DNA from: Collybiopsis luxurians FD-317 M1
Taxonomy: Eukaryota > Basidiomycota > Agaricomycetes > Agaricales > Omphalotaceae
Length of the DNA: 64,000 bases
Direction of reading: 5' to 3'
Assembly (NCBI GenBank): GCA_000827265.1
Contig: KN834776.1
Coordinates: forward strand, 234,708 to 298,707
Part shown: positions 1 through 11,562 of the stretch, piece after piece
Layout: the number at the start of each line of letters is the position of its first letter
Numbering within the stretch: the stretch's first letter is position 1
Notes under the pieces: generated by a model
The model's database searches: none
What the model saw: only the letters and a program-made list of their open reading frames with translations
What the model was told of the DNA's origin: nothing
Translations under genes and position numbers: made by a program

Positions 1-2042
1 AGATTCTAATACTATTCTGCTTAACACTGAGTCAAGCAAACCCCATTGACACTGAGTCACTGGCCCATCTCCCTCTCACTTGTTGAACCAATCAACAAGA
101 CTGTTTGACTGCCATAGTCTCTCAAACACTCCATCTCATAAGGTAAATGGACACCGAGTCACAAATCTTCAAGTCAACACTCATTAATACCATCTTAACA
201 AGTTCTTTCAACTCTCAATTCCTAGTTGCACTGAGCTACTAGACTTGTCAGCTGACACCTGAGGAATATTCATCTCAAAGTAATACTCAAACTGTACAGG
301 ACTTGTTCACCTGTTGTATGTAGTGACTCCCCATTGTGTATTCTGTCTCAGCTGCAGAATAATAAAACACTTTCCTACTCACTGAACCTACTACAAGCTT
401 CTAACAACTAAAGGTAGCAAAGGTCCTAACATAAGAATTAGGGTCTGGTTATTGCTATTTGTACAGGAATGCATAAGGCAAACACAGGTATTGACATTTT
501 TGTGCCCTGCCAGAATATGACACCATCTATGACATAACTCTGAAACTATACAAATACCCTATAAGGTTATGGCAACTAATACTGTATGCATTGCCTAACA
601 CATTGTAGTATGGGCACTCAACCTGTTTTTTTTTTTTGCCAAAACCCACACCAAATTTTTGTAAAGTCCCTGGTCCTTGGGGCACTTATGAATTTTTTTT
701 TTGTATGGGTTGGTCACAGCAACACCCCTTTACAAGGTGATCAAATTGTACAGTATTTGTGGTACAGATTTAGAAGTTCTGATCAGCAATATCCCTATGG
801 CCACCCTACTGACATCTAGCAATCTCCCACCCGCACCTGCTATTGTACTGTTCCCCAGCTGTGAGTCAAATTTGAACATGATAACCACACATTCTAATTT
901 CTAGTACAACTGGACTTCATACAGAGCAATGTTGTTTTGCTCTTCACCATTTTTTTACAGGACAATGTTTTTACACTTGGAGTACTCATGAAGTGGACTC
1001 CAGAGGTGTGAAAGGTACATTCTGCCAATTTTGATGGTATATCTTCCCTTGCACACTGTATCAGTCAAACTGTTTTGGATGCAAGACCTACCAAAATATC
1101 AACTGACCATCTACTAAAGTCTGTGCAGATGTCAGCTAATTTCTGACCCAAATACCCCCGCTGAAAGCCTATCTGCTCTACAACATCATATTAACCAATA
1201 TCTGCCACACAACAGTGATGTCAAATTACCCGCACTCCCTGACAGTATAACAGACATATTTTCTTACTTTCACTCATCCTATTCTTCAGCAGTGTTGTGC
1301 ACAGCATGAAATCTTCTTTCCCATTGTTAATTGGGACTTGGCAGCACTTCAGACAACACTTGCTCATCATATCTTATCAAGTTCATGTTTTACTACAGTT
1401 GCATGGCCATTTATTCAACATTTTGCCTACAATCAAACAATTCTATGCTCTCTAGTGAATCAGATAGTGATGAATTTTGCTCTGTATTGCTACAACTTAT
1501 TAAATTGAAACTTTTGCCCTCATCCTTGAAACTTGTTTTGGATATTCTTGAGGTTCCAAGCAAATTTGCTTGATTTATGCATACTTGGGCCACCTATGCA
1601 TGACAATGGGGTCCTATATGAGGAGATAATGTTTCTGATTAAAAGGAAATACAACTTGAATGCACTTCACCTTTAATACACATGGGGCTATAATATGCAT
1701 GATATATATCCCTCCATTACAGGGAATTCAGGTCTTTGCATCTTTGAATGTGTGGTGTCCTGCCCAATGTTCATTCCAATGGTGCATAGTTGAGACTATA
1801 TTGCCTGTCATCTTCTCATACTTTGTCAGGTTGACTTCTTACTGAAATTTTATTGCAAGGTTTTCAAGGAGATGCCAGATTTTGAGAAAGTGTATGTACA
1901 GATGGGCACACTTCAGATGATTGCATTTGTAGGTGGCAAGCTGTGGCATAGAGAAGCAGTTCATCAGGCAAGCCTTAAGTCATTTGCAATTGAAGTGTAT
2001 AAATAACATGGATAACAGTTTGTACAATGCTTCATGTGTTAA
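1..2042. other. AT-rich stretch with weak coding-like relics, no intact gene
   Basis: I see no intact gene here. Two short plus-strand stretches read like decayed protein: about 1150-1320 gives an uninterrupted peptide including AESLSALQHHINQYLPHNSD, and about 1865-2005 gives KEMPDFEKVYVQMGTLQM and onwards to a stop. They lie in different frames, stop codons separate them, and I do not recognise a family. Poly-T and poly-A runs are frequent. A dead transposon or gene relic is the likeliest reading, but this is inference. Confidence 0.3.
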
Positions 2043-2660
2043 CACTGCCAGTGGACTGGAGTATCACTTCAGTAAAAAATTATGTAATGCAATATATTTT
2101 TTTTCCTAGGGATTTTAGTATTTTTTGAATATCTCTCATATTGTCTTGGTAAGAGGCACAGGGATATTTCACATTTATCAGCATCTATTTTTATGGAAAA
2201 ATCACATGTATTATGGAGGCTATTTTACCAGATTTTTTTCCTATGTAATTTCTTTGTTATTTCCACTCCTTTTACAGTGGCAATAACAAAGAAATTACTG
2301 TGGGGAGAAGTTACATATTATGGCTGCAGAAAGCAATGGGCAATGATTGAACCCCAACACCTGATCATTGCCCATTGCTTTTTGCAGCCATAATTATATA
2401 ATTTATGTCCCATGTGATTTTTTTTATATTGCTATTCCTTTTACAGAAGCAATATGAAAGAAATCACATGGGAAAAAAATATGCAAAAATCATTAAAAAT
2501 TCCAGTGAAATAGGTGCCAATAAATGCAAAATATTCCCATGCCTTCTGTCAAGGCAATATGAGAGATATTGATTCCAAAAAAAAATACTAAAATTCCTAG
2601 GAAAAATATATTGTATTACCTAACCTTTTATGGCAGTGATATTCTGGCCCACTGGCAGTG
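2043..2660. mobile_element. Palindromic MITE / foldback element with TAA target duplication
   Basis: The two ends are inverted copies (CACTGCCAGTGG at 2043, CCACTGGCAGTG ending at 2660) and are flanked by TAA on both sides. The inverted similarity continues inward for almost the whole element: the left part near 2108 (CCTAGGGATTTTAGTA) matches the reverse complement of the right part near 2590. At the centre is a 31-bp stem with one mismatch (2317-2347 with 2364-2394) around a 16-nt loop. Each arm holds its own smaller hairpin: a perfect 17-bp stem at 2245-2261 with 2282-2298, and a 13-bp stem at 2408-2420 with 2461-2473. There is no transposase, so it is non-autonomous. A 3-bp TAA duplication fits the PIF/Harbinger superfamily, but that assignment is tentative. 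Confidence 0.75.
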
Positions 2661-2763
2661 TAATGACTTTTTAAATGAATATGAGGCTTGCTCGAGGAGC
2701 AGTTCAGCTCAGGTCAACGGCGTACCAGAGATAGTGAGCTTTGCCGTGCAAGATGTGGTTGTC

Positions 2764-3580
2764 ATGGAAATGTTGAAGTCCATTAGGCGCCGAATCCACA
2801 GATCACGCGATCATGCTGAACTCATGTGTGATATTGGTGCGTAGCATTGATACCGATTTGTTTATTTTTCTTTCTTCTGTTCATTCATCATGCTTTGTCC
2901 AACTTCACTTTCTCTTCTGCCTTACTCAGACTCTACTTCCACTTCTTCTCATAGGTTGTTTCAACAGTTGTTGTCCTTTCTTGCAGCTAAGAAGCCTTTT
3001 GGTAGTATGTATAGCATTTCAGTCATTGGTACCACTGATTGGGATTCTTTCAGTTTAGTGTGTCTTTTTACTCGCCTAGGTGCAATTTTTGTTATAATTA
3101 GCATTATAGATGTCAGGGGATTCAGTATGTGTTCCCTTTTTTGAATGCATTCTAATGGACTGCGTTATTAAGAAAATAACTAGCATCTTTACCTGGCAGT
3201 AAAGCCAACTCTCGAGAATGTTAAGATTTAGGCCAGTTTGTCTTACATGTAAAGGAATTGACTTTATGTTTGATTGCTCATGTTTTCTCACGGGGCTGAC
3301 GTAGTCGGACTGTATTTCCACTTTTGAGCTGACTGTTCCATGCAGGCTCTGGGCAATGCCAAATCGGTAAGTTCACGTACGTTTGTATTCCATAAGTTGC
3401 TGATCTATTGATTGTCCTTCTCAGGTGAGATGTTCGATATTGAGGAATTGTGGCAAGTATGTAAGGAAACGTGCTTTTTACCTTTTTTCGACCCTCAATT
3501 GGTTTTCATGAAAGCGGTTGTTCCCTTATTCGACTTCGCAGCGTCGTCGGTTCAGAATTCTTCATGTTTACAAGTCTTGA
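2764..3580 (+). CDS. Possible small multi-exon gene, family unknown
   Basis: This is a weak model. An open stretch before 2842 encodes MEMLKSIRRRIHRSRDHAEL and ends at donor-like sites near 2838-2845. After a T-rich intron ending CATAG near 2954, an open segment continues as LFQQLLSFLAAKKPF. The 3' end is more convincing: an exon ending AAATCG before GTAAGT (about 3367), an acceptor CTCAG near 3423, a short exon encoding GEMFDIEELWQ, a donor GTATGT near 3457 and an acceptor CGCAG near 3541, then RRRFRILHVYKS and a stop at 3578-3580. I could not join the middle exons in one frame, and I do not recognise the protein. It could be a real short gene, a pseudogene, or chance splice-like signals in T-rich DNA. 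Confidence 0.2.
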
Positions 3581-4296
3581 AATTTTGGGGTTCTGAAACC
3601 TATATGTAGATGGACTTTATATCTGCTTTGTATTCTGTATTTTTCTCCAAATGAATGCTTGTCATGCTTTCTCGGGTGAATAACTAATCTACGAAATGGA
3701 AATATACAGCCTAAATATGGCCACATTTTACCCCAATACGGAACTGGGCCGGAGTATTTGGCTGAATTGAGCTACTCTGTCATAATAGTCTGATTTCGTA
3801 GTATCTAGCACAATATGGCAATATTTAAACACAATTTTCGAGTTAGGTTTTTCCGATGAATGCTATTCTCATATCTTCCAAGTTGTCTGGCCTTGAGCTG
3901 CCATCCTTTCTAATATGGTGGTACTGTTCCTCACCCGACAACGTTATTGTCGCTCTTGATCGCTTGCCTGGGCAGCCGATTTGCTTAACGGGTGTCAAGG
4001 TTAGGTTAGTTAGGGTTTTCCGCGCGTGGTTGGGTGGTGGTTAAGAGTCAGGTGACGCGGCCACGGTGTGAAATAAGCGGGATGATGGTGTCAAAGAGAG
4101 AATGATCTTGCCAGCATCTTATGAATGTTTGACTCCTGCATATACCCTGTACATCCGTAACGTTGGCCACGAAATATTAACAGTGATGAATAATGAACTC
4201 GGAAGAAGGAGAATAGTATTGCTTGCTGGTGCAACACTTCATCGGTTCTACCTCCACCCAACCCCTCATCGACCTTCGCTGGCCGACCAAGGAACG
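3581..4296. other. Intergenic region upstream of the membrane-protein gene
   Basis: Nothing coding is supported. The stretch just before 4297 is the presumed promoter of the downstream gene. No clear TATA box or other element stands out. Confidence 0.4.
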
Positions 4297-5664
4297 ATGG
4301 ATTACACAGTATTGTGGTAAAGCGCTCCTATATGTAATTTCGTACAGTTGACATTTACAATCACTCCTTTTCAGTCTTTGTGTTTGGTTTTTTTGTCTAC
4401 TCTCCGGCGCAGGTTCGCTTTCAATCTCATTTCCACCATCGGGGACTCCCACTGCAGCCTTTGACTCTCAATTGGTAACATGGAAGAGGGACAAGGACGA
4501 CCCAAGAGCACAGTTCTTCTTACAAAAGATCAAACTGGATGAACCTGGAGGACCCACTGCTAAATCCACTCCGATACCAATTTCAAACTCGCAGAATGAC
4601 GAAGGAACATCTCCAATGGAGTTCAATCGAGCAGGGTCGGCAAATTTGATTGGGAGTGATTCGGATAGGTCTCATTTTGTATTTCAGGTTATTTGAGATC
4701 CTCGCTGTGAACGTACAGTGAGTGGTGTAACTATGACGTCGTATGTTGGCTGATTATATCTAGAAATGGACGGCCATTTTATACCACTGAGATTCATGTT
4801 GTCCCTAATCCCACCTCCACGGGAGGTCCTCCGCCACCTACAATTAGCTCTATGTTTTGGACTACCGAGGTCACTGTGGTTCAGAATTCCACGTCCACAG
4901 GAAGTCCTTCACCAGCTACGGTTAGTTCTATGAGCACAAGCCAAGCGCCAAAGTGAGTGACCCTGGCGTACTGAGATGGCGCACATCTGATTGGGTAGCC
5001 TTTTACACACTAGTATGCAAATAAGCGCAACATTGACTGCTCCATCTCCCACTTCCGCAGTCACTCTTTCATCAGATAGTCCAACCCCATCGGACCCCAT
5101 TTTGAAGGAGGATAGTAGACAAGAGGATCACACAGCTCTTATAGTTGGTGCCGCCGTCTCAGGTGGGCTAGGTCTGCTTGTTCTTGTTGGGATAATCCTA
5201 TTGTGTCTCCGCCGACAGCGATTCATCGCCCGAATCCAAATTAGGATTCGACACAATCAGCAATCTGCAACTGGCTTTATTTCACCTTTTGCGCTTGGTC
5301 AACCCATATCTCTTTTAGAAAAAAGCTATCAATCTCGAGTAATCAGCTGGCAAGTCAACTTACCTGGAACACAGTCAGAGGTGAATGGCATCTCTTAGTG
5401 CTTCTCAATGGTCAACCTGAGCCTACCGATCATTTTCGATAGATTCGTTCGGTATTTAAGCTACCAATGAGCCGCAGGATGATAGGTCCTCGTGGCAGCA
5501 GCGCCTCCATTAATAATCATAGACCAAGCACACCGTGGAATAGTCGAATCCTGAGGGAATTTCGTCACCAGGATAGTGGCATGAGAAATCTTGCCTCTCC
5601 TCCCAGTTGCGATTTTGGCAGCGAGGATACAATTGAGGTTCCTCCAGATTATTCATCAGTCTGA
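4297..5664 (+). CDS. Secreted/single-pass membrane Ser/Thr-rich protein, six exons
   Basis: Six exons join in one frame: 4297-4316, 4375-4635, 4688-4717, 4764-4952, 5014-5380 and 5443-5664, giving 362 aa with introns of 46-62 bp. The N-terminus (MDYTVLC then LCVWFFCLLSGAG, across intron 1) is a typical signal peptide. Next comes an extracellular domain containing VTWKRDKDDPRAQFF, a signature I recognise from mushroom surface proteins with a KRE9/KNH-like or Ig-like fold. It is followed by a Pro/Ser/Thr stalk with two similar units (VVPNPTSTGGPPPPTISSM and VVQNSTSTGSPSPATVSSM), one membrane helix (ALIVGAAVSGGLGLLVLVG), a basic LRRQR stop-transfer segment and a cytoplasmic tail ending IEVPPDYSSV. 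This would be a type I plasma-membrane glycoprotein; ligand and function are unknown. The fifth acceptor could instead be 12 bp further on, which stays in frame. Confidence 0.75.
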
Positions 5665-7754
5665 TGAGCTCTCATAAGACCAAGCCCCCCATGCGCAACA
5701 ATAGCATAAACATCCTCACTCAAGGTAACGGGATGCGGTGGCATTCTCCTCCTACGCAAAGGTTGGAAGTGGCAGGGGGCTGTACCAGGTTAGTACCGTG
5801 TCAGCGCATCGAGACCTAAACCAAACCTAAACTTATTCTAGTTGTTATCATGCGTGAGCTGGGCGAGAGCAGGGCTCTATTCACTCTTTCCACTTGCTTT
5901 CCGCTCTCTTGCTAGTGGGTCTCTGGGCTACCAATCAATCCGCTTCCACCTGGGTTTACTTGTATCGCTTCTGTTGTATATGTGGATAATATTCTTTCTC
6001 TATCGTAAATGGACATTCTCTTTATATTGCAGTCATCAAGTACATGAACATGTTTTTCATAGCATCGAACATTTTTCATAGGGTGAAATTGGTCAATTGT
6101 CATCCACCTTATACTCCAGAGTCACAATATTATAATGCAAAACCTGCTCAGGAGCGTCTTTGGGGTTGCCCATTTCTGGGTACTGCGAGTGTCTTCCTTT
6201 GGATGATTAGGTTTTTTCGAATGAATCTTGGCACTTTTAGCTCATATTCGGTGTAGCCGCTCATCATTGGGTCAGTCATTAACTGCGCATGTCGGGTGAC
6301 TTGAATGTTCTTAGCAATGGCACTCTCGACATTGCTTCCAGACACCTACAAGTATATGTTACTAAATCCATACATGCAGATTAATGTGAGCCTAGCAGCG
6401 GTTTCCAATTTACCTCCGTATGTCTTGAAAAATGTATCTGATTTGTAACACCTACACAACTCGGGGATGATAACCGGCTGCCAGATGTCTTGAATTTTTG
6501 TGCGCGGTGTTCAGGTGTCTGATTTTACCATCAACGCCGGATAAAGATTAACGTAGCTGTGTATCTTGGATGATCAAACTAACTTTTGCTCTTTTCTATC
6601 ATGAAAAGCTCATTGAGCAATAGTCCAACTATCATCTTCTGAAGAAAGTTGCAAGCGGCAACAAATTCAATATGCGAACGTGGGCCGTCGCGCGGAGCGC
6701 ATAGCAAGTATGAGGCTAGAAACTAGATATGCAATGGGCGCAATGAGTTGTAGAAATAGGATGCAATCTTACAAATTATAATCGAACAATATTAATATAG
6801 ACTTACAAGTAACTTGGTCGATTCATTCCGTATTAAGTGGCTAGGAACACAAGGGCAATGTCCCCTGTCCAGTTTCTTGTGATTTATTGGTGGGTCATGT
6901 CGTCCCGAATGGAATGGAGCTTTGAGAGACTACGAGTGCATGGAATGCAATGAAATGCCGAGTTTTTGTGATGGTGAATTTCGTGCCTGATCCTTTACAG
7001 GCAATTTTATATTAGTGGTGTAATACTGATGACACAAAGTAATGTATCAAAGCTGTTGTCGTTATCATGAATTACAAACCATTTTGAGTCTAGCGGCGGC
7101 GGCGTTTGAGTCACCAGATACTCCTCGGTGCCACACGCAGGGCACGAGTAAACGCCACGCGGCAGCGTTGGCCCACTACCAATGATAGGGCATCAAGTGG
7201 TTGTCTGCTTGCTGCTTGAACGATATCTATCATGTGCAGTAGAATTGGATAACAATGATCACGTACAACCTACATAGACTTACAATGTGGATTTACTTTT
7301 ATTTTTATTTGTTGGATTCTTTGAACGCCCTGTAAACTTTTCAGTAGCTAACTTTAACGAAATGTGAGCATTAATTTACCTTTTAGATCGAAAATTTCAG
7401 CGGTAATAGCACGATACCTGGCCAAAAATTAGCCGGAATTACAGAGAACACTTTTGAAAGACCTTAATATATACAAAATTTGATGTTGTTATGCTTTCTA
7501 ATGAGTATAATAAAAGCAGTCCCTGCGAGTGCCGAGTGATAGGCACAACAATAGTTCAGCTTAAGCCGTGTCTAGTGCCAGTCAAAGAATAATCAGCCTC
7601 AATGACACTTTGTGAAATCATTTACTGTAGTGGCAATAATAAATCATCATAATATTGTCACACTAGTAGATACACAGTACTTTAGTTATTGCAATATGTT
7701 CATTTTAGAGCAGAAAAAGTATTAAGATTAGTACCTGGCAGAATATATTTTGGC
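5665..7754. other. Long intergenic region without recognisable genes
   Basis: Short ORFs here look like chance. I saw no RNA gene, no transposase and no long repeat. Confidence 0.4.
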
Positions 7755-7918
7755 AAGTTCAACAAGTTACTTTGTTCATGCAAAGTAACTTTGTCGGCAC
7801 AAAGTACCTTAAGTAACTTTGTCGGCACAAAGTACCTTAAGTAACTTAAGTTAACTTAAGTTACTTTTGTAAGGCCAAGTTAGCGGACTTTGAAATTGAC
7901 AAGTAACTTTGTCAGTCA
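7755..7918. repeat. Solo terminal region of an AAGTAACTT-type transposon
   Basis: The segment is rich in AAGTAACTT/AAGTTACTT and contains a tandem duplication of about 28 bp (AAGTAACTTTGTCGGCACAA twice, from about 7783 and 7811). Its last ~70 bp (TTACTTTTGTAAGGCCAAGT onward to GTAACTTTGTCAG) match the right end of the inner transposon at 23832-23891 almost base for base. No partner end is visible nearby, so it is a stranded terminus or a very short derivative of that family. Confidence 0.6.
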
Positions 7919-8049
7919 CCCATCCAACCTTATCTGCTGTATACATTATCCCGTGTATTGTCTTAATTGGTTCATCTGTTCTGCTCTTATGAATTGGAGG
8001 GGCAGATTTGGAGCTGATTGCCACTTACTTTCATCCTATTACCAGCAGT

Positions 8050-8760
8050 TCTATCCGAAGCTAGCGTTTCCGATATATCCAGGAGTGGATGGAAAAGAAT
8101 TACAGAGAGGTAAAGAATGGATGGCGACCCATGCATGGTCCTCGAGATAGTCCGTGTACTTGATTTGCTGTTGAGTTGACAAAAAGGAAGAAGAGGCAGT
8201 GTTCCATCGCAAAATCAAGGTATTCACCGTGGGACGATTCTTTGAGAAGGCTTGCGGCGGGAGTGAGACTCGAAGAACCTGTGACAAATAAGACAAATTA
8301 GGGACAGTTTATCTCTGGCTTATATTCAATCCAGCTTGACTGACTTTTTCTGCCTCTCTGAAATGATCTGAACCAATTGTTGCAAATGAAAAATCAAGCT
8401 TGGTCATCCTTAACAAGTGTATATCTGTGTTGAAAAGACTGAAGAGAAGAGGGAGGGCAAACTCGCTGAAGAAAAGCAGGGAGTGTTAGAAAAATGCCTG
8501 ACTTCTTTATCAATGAAGATCTCACTACCGCCATCTAGACACAGCTTGTCAGAATTCAAAAAATGAGATATTGGCCAACTTCGCGGCTGGCGGTAGCCGC
8601 CATTCAAAGCTTGAGCTGGTTGTCAGCCAGGTTCTAGGAGGCCAATTGTCCCATAACTCCTATAGACCTGCAGCAAGCCATGCGACCGGCAAATATGTCA
8701 TTTTTTTAAAACTTTGGCCTAGTTTTTCTTGGTGAGATGTAAATCACAGTTCTTGCTCAT
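8050..8760. repeat. Diverged copy of repeat block C, plus a decayed relative of the 131-bp MITE
   Basis: 8130-8520 follows block C in order: the stretch equivalent to the conserved CTCGAGGGAGTCC, then GTGAGACTCGAAGA, AACCTGTGACAAATA and TCCAGCTTGACTGACTTTTT, all matching 13380-13740 and 47650-48010 with many changes. 8570-8750 (CAACTTCGCGGCTGGCG, GCGACCGGCAAATATGTCA, TTTGGCCTAGTTTTTCTTG) resembles the inside and right end of the MITE at 11563-11693. No coding function can be supported for either. Confidence 0.5.
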
Positions 8761-9289
8761 TGAGACCCTCAGTGCTTTGATGCCAGAGGTGACGTGCAAG
8801 TGTGGGCCGCCGCAATGAATCGCGCAGCATTATACGAGGCCAGAAGGACATAATCTCAAACTTGCATATAGATTGCAATGAAAGTTAGTCCAGACCTACA
8901 AGAAACAATATCATGAGCAGAGTTTGCCTCAAATAATGGGACTCCATTGTCCCACATACTGTCATGAACAAACACTTCCATGTGCATTAAATACTCTTGA
9001 GATAAAATGAGCAAGCCAGCATGGCTCTATCATTTGTTCTACCAGCTCAAGTGCTCAGCTCCAATGCTACAACTCAGAGTGAATAAAGAAGTGGAGTGCC
9101 TAAGTAAAGCAAAAGCCAATTAACAGATCATAGATGACAGTTAAGGGGATGACGCACAGCAGATGAGTAAAGGTCACAGTAATGTCACATGTCCATGGAC
9201 CATACCGGGGCAAAAACATAAGCATTTGTCACATGTGTGACAAAAACATTGCCCATAAGGACGAGAACCTCCATTCCATTCCGGCCTCG
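8761..9289. other. Intergenic, nothing recognised
   Basis: No gene, RNA or repeat that I can support lies in this stretch. Confidence 0.4.
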
Positions 9290-10020
9290 TAATTTCAGAC
9301 AATAATGCATTTTCCAAGTTTTGGTCAGAAGATGATGTCGCAGAGATCAAGAGTGAGCTGCTCAAGAAACTGAAATGTGCAAGGGCCCAGGGTGCAGATG
9401 AAGCTACCTACACAGATGATTTAGACATCCCTGATGAAGATCTGGTTTTCCTGTGCAATGGATGTATCAAAGAGTGCAACTTGCCATCTATCTGGTTGCA
9501 AAATGCAGTTACTGGGACTCTCAAACAGAACATATAATATGATTATTATATGTTCTGTGTGAGAGTCCCATGGGAAAGACTTCCCAAATGAAGATCTGGT
9601 TTTTCTGTGTAATGGATGTATTAAAGAGTGCAACTCACCATGTATCTGGAGTTGCACTCTTTAATACATAGGAAAAACAGATCTTCATTTGGGAAGTCTT
9701 TCCCAGAAAATATTGCACAAACAAGAACCCCATTATCCTACAATGTGCAATTGAATGTGCAAGGGCAAGTAATCAACCTCTATATGCAGTCTTTGTAGAC
9801 CTTACAAATGCTTTGCCGTCCACCTATCAAGCGTCACTATGGCAAAAACCCCGCAAAGCCGGGGTAGGCGGTCCCATATATCATATGACTGGCTTATACA
9901 ACTTTACAAGGAAATGTGATATTTTGTCAGACACGGGGAGACAGAGCCATTTTTTTTGCACCTTTCATCGACTTTCTCACAGGTGATCCATCATCCCCCA
10001 TCTAATATGGGTACATTGAT
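9290..10020 (+). pseudogene. LINE (non-LTR retrotransposon) reverse-transcriptase relic
   Basis: Translation gives KFWSEDDVAEIKSELL, then DLDIPDEDLVFLCNGCIKEC, and after a gap NKNPIILQCAIECARA and PLYAVFVDLTNALPST. These match the thumb-side and finger/palm regions of fungal LINE reverse transcriptases, where the usual forms are IPxEDLxxLCNxCIxxC and AFVDLTNAFPSTD. Towards 9990, FIDFLTGDPSSPI corresponds to the segment before the catalytic YADD box, in another frame. There are frameshifts, a stop after SPI, and no start or endonuclease domain. The stretch that should encode the part between LPSIWL and NKNPIIL is missing and is replaced by inverted repeats (9513-9705). It is a dead fragment, with no flanking tail or target duplication identified. 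Confidence 0.75.
9513..9705. repeat. Two adjacent long hairpins made from LINE sequence
   Basis: Hairpin 1 (9513-9570) pairs TGGGACTCTCA...CAGAACATATAAT with ATTATATGTTCTG...TGAGAGTCCCA around a 6-nt loop. Hairpin 2 (9571-9705) pairs about 60 bp: the left arm runs from TGGGAAAGACTTCCCAAATG to AAAGAGTGCAACT, and the right arm from AGTTGCACTCTTTAATAC to GGGAAGTCTTTCCCA. The left arm of hairpin 2 is also a direct repeat of the LINE sequence at about 9435-9475 (GAAGATCTGGTTTTCCTGTG), so the structure is an inverted duplication of reverse-transcriptase DNA. Confidence 0.85.
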
Positions 10021-10084
10021 GCATGTACGCATACGCACATACGCACCGGAAAACCCGTGACTCTGGCCTGATGCATAGTTCCGC

Positions 10085-10837
10085 CTACCGGCTGGGACTC
10101 GAGTCAAACTCAACATCCTTCCATGGCAAAAGAAAAAGCTGAACGCACTGATTCACAGAAACACTGACAAAAGTGTCATGGGAGTCCTCATCGCCACCAT
10201 CTTCGGCATAAATCTGAATGAACAGTTTCGCACATCATTCAGCCTGTGTGCTTGTAATTTTACAATAGCATGTATTCTTACCGTTGTAACATCCTTCGTC
10301 TCGGATGTGTGCTGGAGGGCAAACAAAATCAACATTCGATCAAGAATATTCAGCCAGATGGCCTACATATTGGTGGAGCATCTTACTTGCTTTGACATTG
10401 CTGCCTTCCGGTGGGCATTGGTAGCAGTAAATGGCGATGTAACGATCATCATTGGAGGACGACAAAGTAAGAACTTCAGGGTCAAGATGGTCAAATTCGG
10501 GGGGTTCGATGGCGATAATCTTGAACGAGCTGGGATTGTTGGGGGCTAGCCAATTGGCTTTGGAACTGGCTTGCTCCTTGATTAGCTTTTTATTGCTGTC
10601 GAGGATATAGCTATTGAAGAGCTGAGTCCATTGCGCGATGCGTTTCTATAATTCATGAGGTCAGTGTATGGAGTTGACTTGATTTTAGTAAACGAATCAG
10701 CCCACCCCAGATATAACAGCAATGGTGTTCTTGGGAAATGGTACAACGACGACAGTGACTTTGGCAGGTGCGCCACCATACCCCCCTAGCTCGAGGTCTT
10801 CGCAGAATGGTTTGGATGCAATCGGAGTCTCTGTCAT
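10085..10837 (-). CDS. Four-exon orphan protein, 189 aa
   Basis: Four exons read in one frame on the minus strand: 10837-10706, 10645-10367, 10311-10282 and 10213-10085, with introns of 55-68 bp. The product starts MTETPIASKPF and contains KVTVVVVPFPKNTIAVISG, then RIAQWTQLFNSYILDS and FKIIAIEPPEFDHLDPEVL. Its last exon is acidic (IYAEDGGDEDSHDTF). I do not recognise the family. No signal peptide or membrane helix is evident. Exon 3 is only 30 nt, and another donor 26 bp upstream of the chosen exon-2 donor would change the frame. The 3' end lies about 60 bp from the LINE relic, so the natural C-terminus may have been lost and the last ~20 residues may be read-through. The phase agreement over four exons is the main reason for calling it a gene. 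Confidence 0.45.
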
Positions 10838-11562
10838 GTTATTTGTCAGAAGCCAGTTAGGTTCAGAGGATATGGAATTAGCAGAAGAGATATATCTTAT
10901 ATACTATGAAATGCCTTCAGTCTCTTTTTTTTTTCCACTCTTTCCGATGAGTGACACGAGTAAAAATTTTGCCTGCCAATTCTGACACTCAGCTGGAGCA
11001 GCAAGTCGCACTGCCTTACCGGTCTTTCATCTGCCGAGATTGGTTGATTAGATGTCACTGGAGTTCACCTGCGACTGTCCAGCTGACAGGATCTATTCAA
11101 TAAAACATGAATAACTTCTCAGACCCCATAGATATGAGAGAGACAATCCCTCTTCAGCCCGTTAAGTCAAAAACAACTGACTGGTACGGTCTGCTTCTGC
11201 TCTTTTGGTCATGTTAGTCACAATTGACTTTAACAAGTCCCTTGCAAGAATCGTAGTTGCTGTAGTGGGTTTTGATTTTGATTTTGCCTTTGACACAGTA
11301 GATTGTGTTGCGTCATATCTTCAAAGGTACAGGGTGAGAAAGGTCACCATATAGAATAGCAGTGTCGCCTTGGAGCTACTAGAGGAATTCCTGAATGCCA
11401 TACCGAGTAGTAACCTTAACGGAGATCTTGATCTCATAGCAGTGCAAAACTTCAAGTGTCTCTATCTCTTTCAAATTTAAAGGTCGGGCTGGATTACTTT
11501 CCGATAAACAGATACCAATATCAGATATCAGTTCACAGTAGCTCATTTCTATCAGCAAGTGA
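10838..11562. other. Intergenic, upstream of the orphan gene
   Basis: This contains the presumed promoter side of the 10837 start. Nothing else can be supported. Confidence 0.35.
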
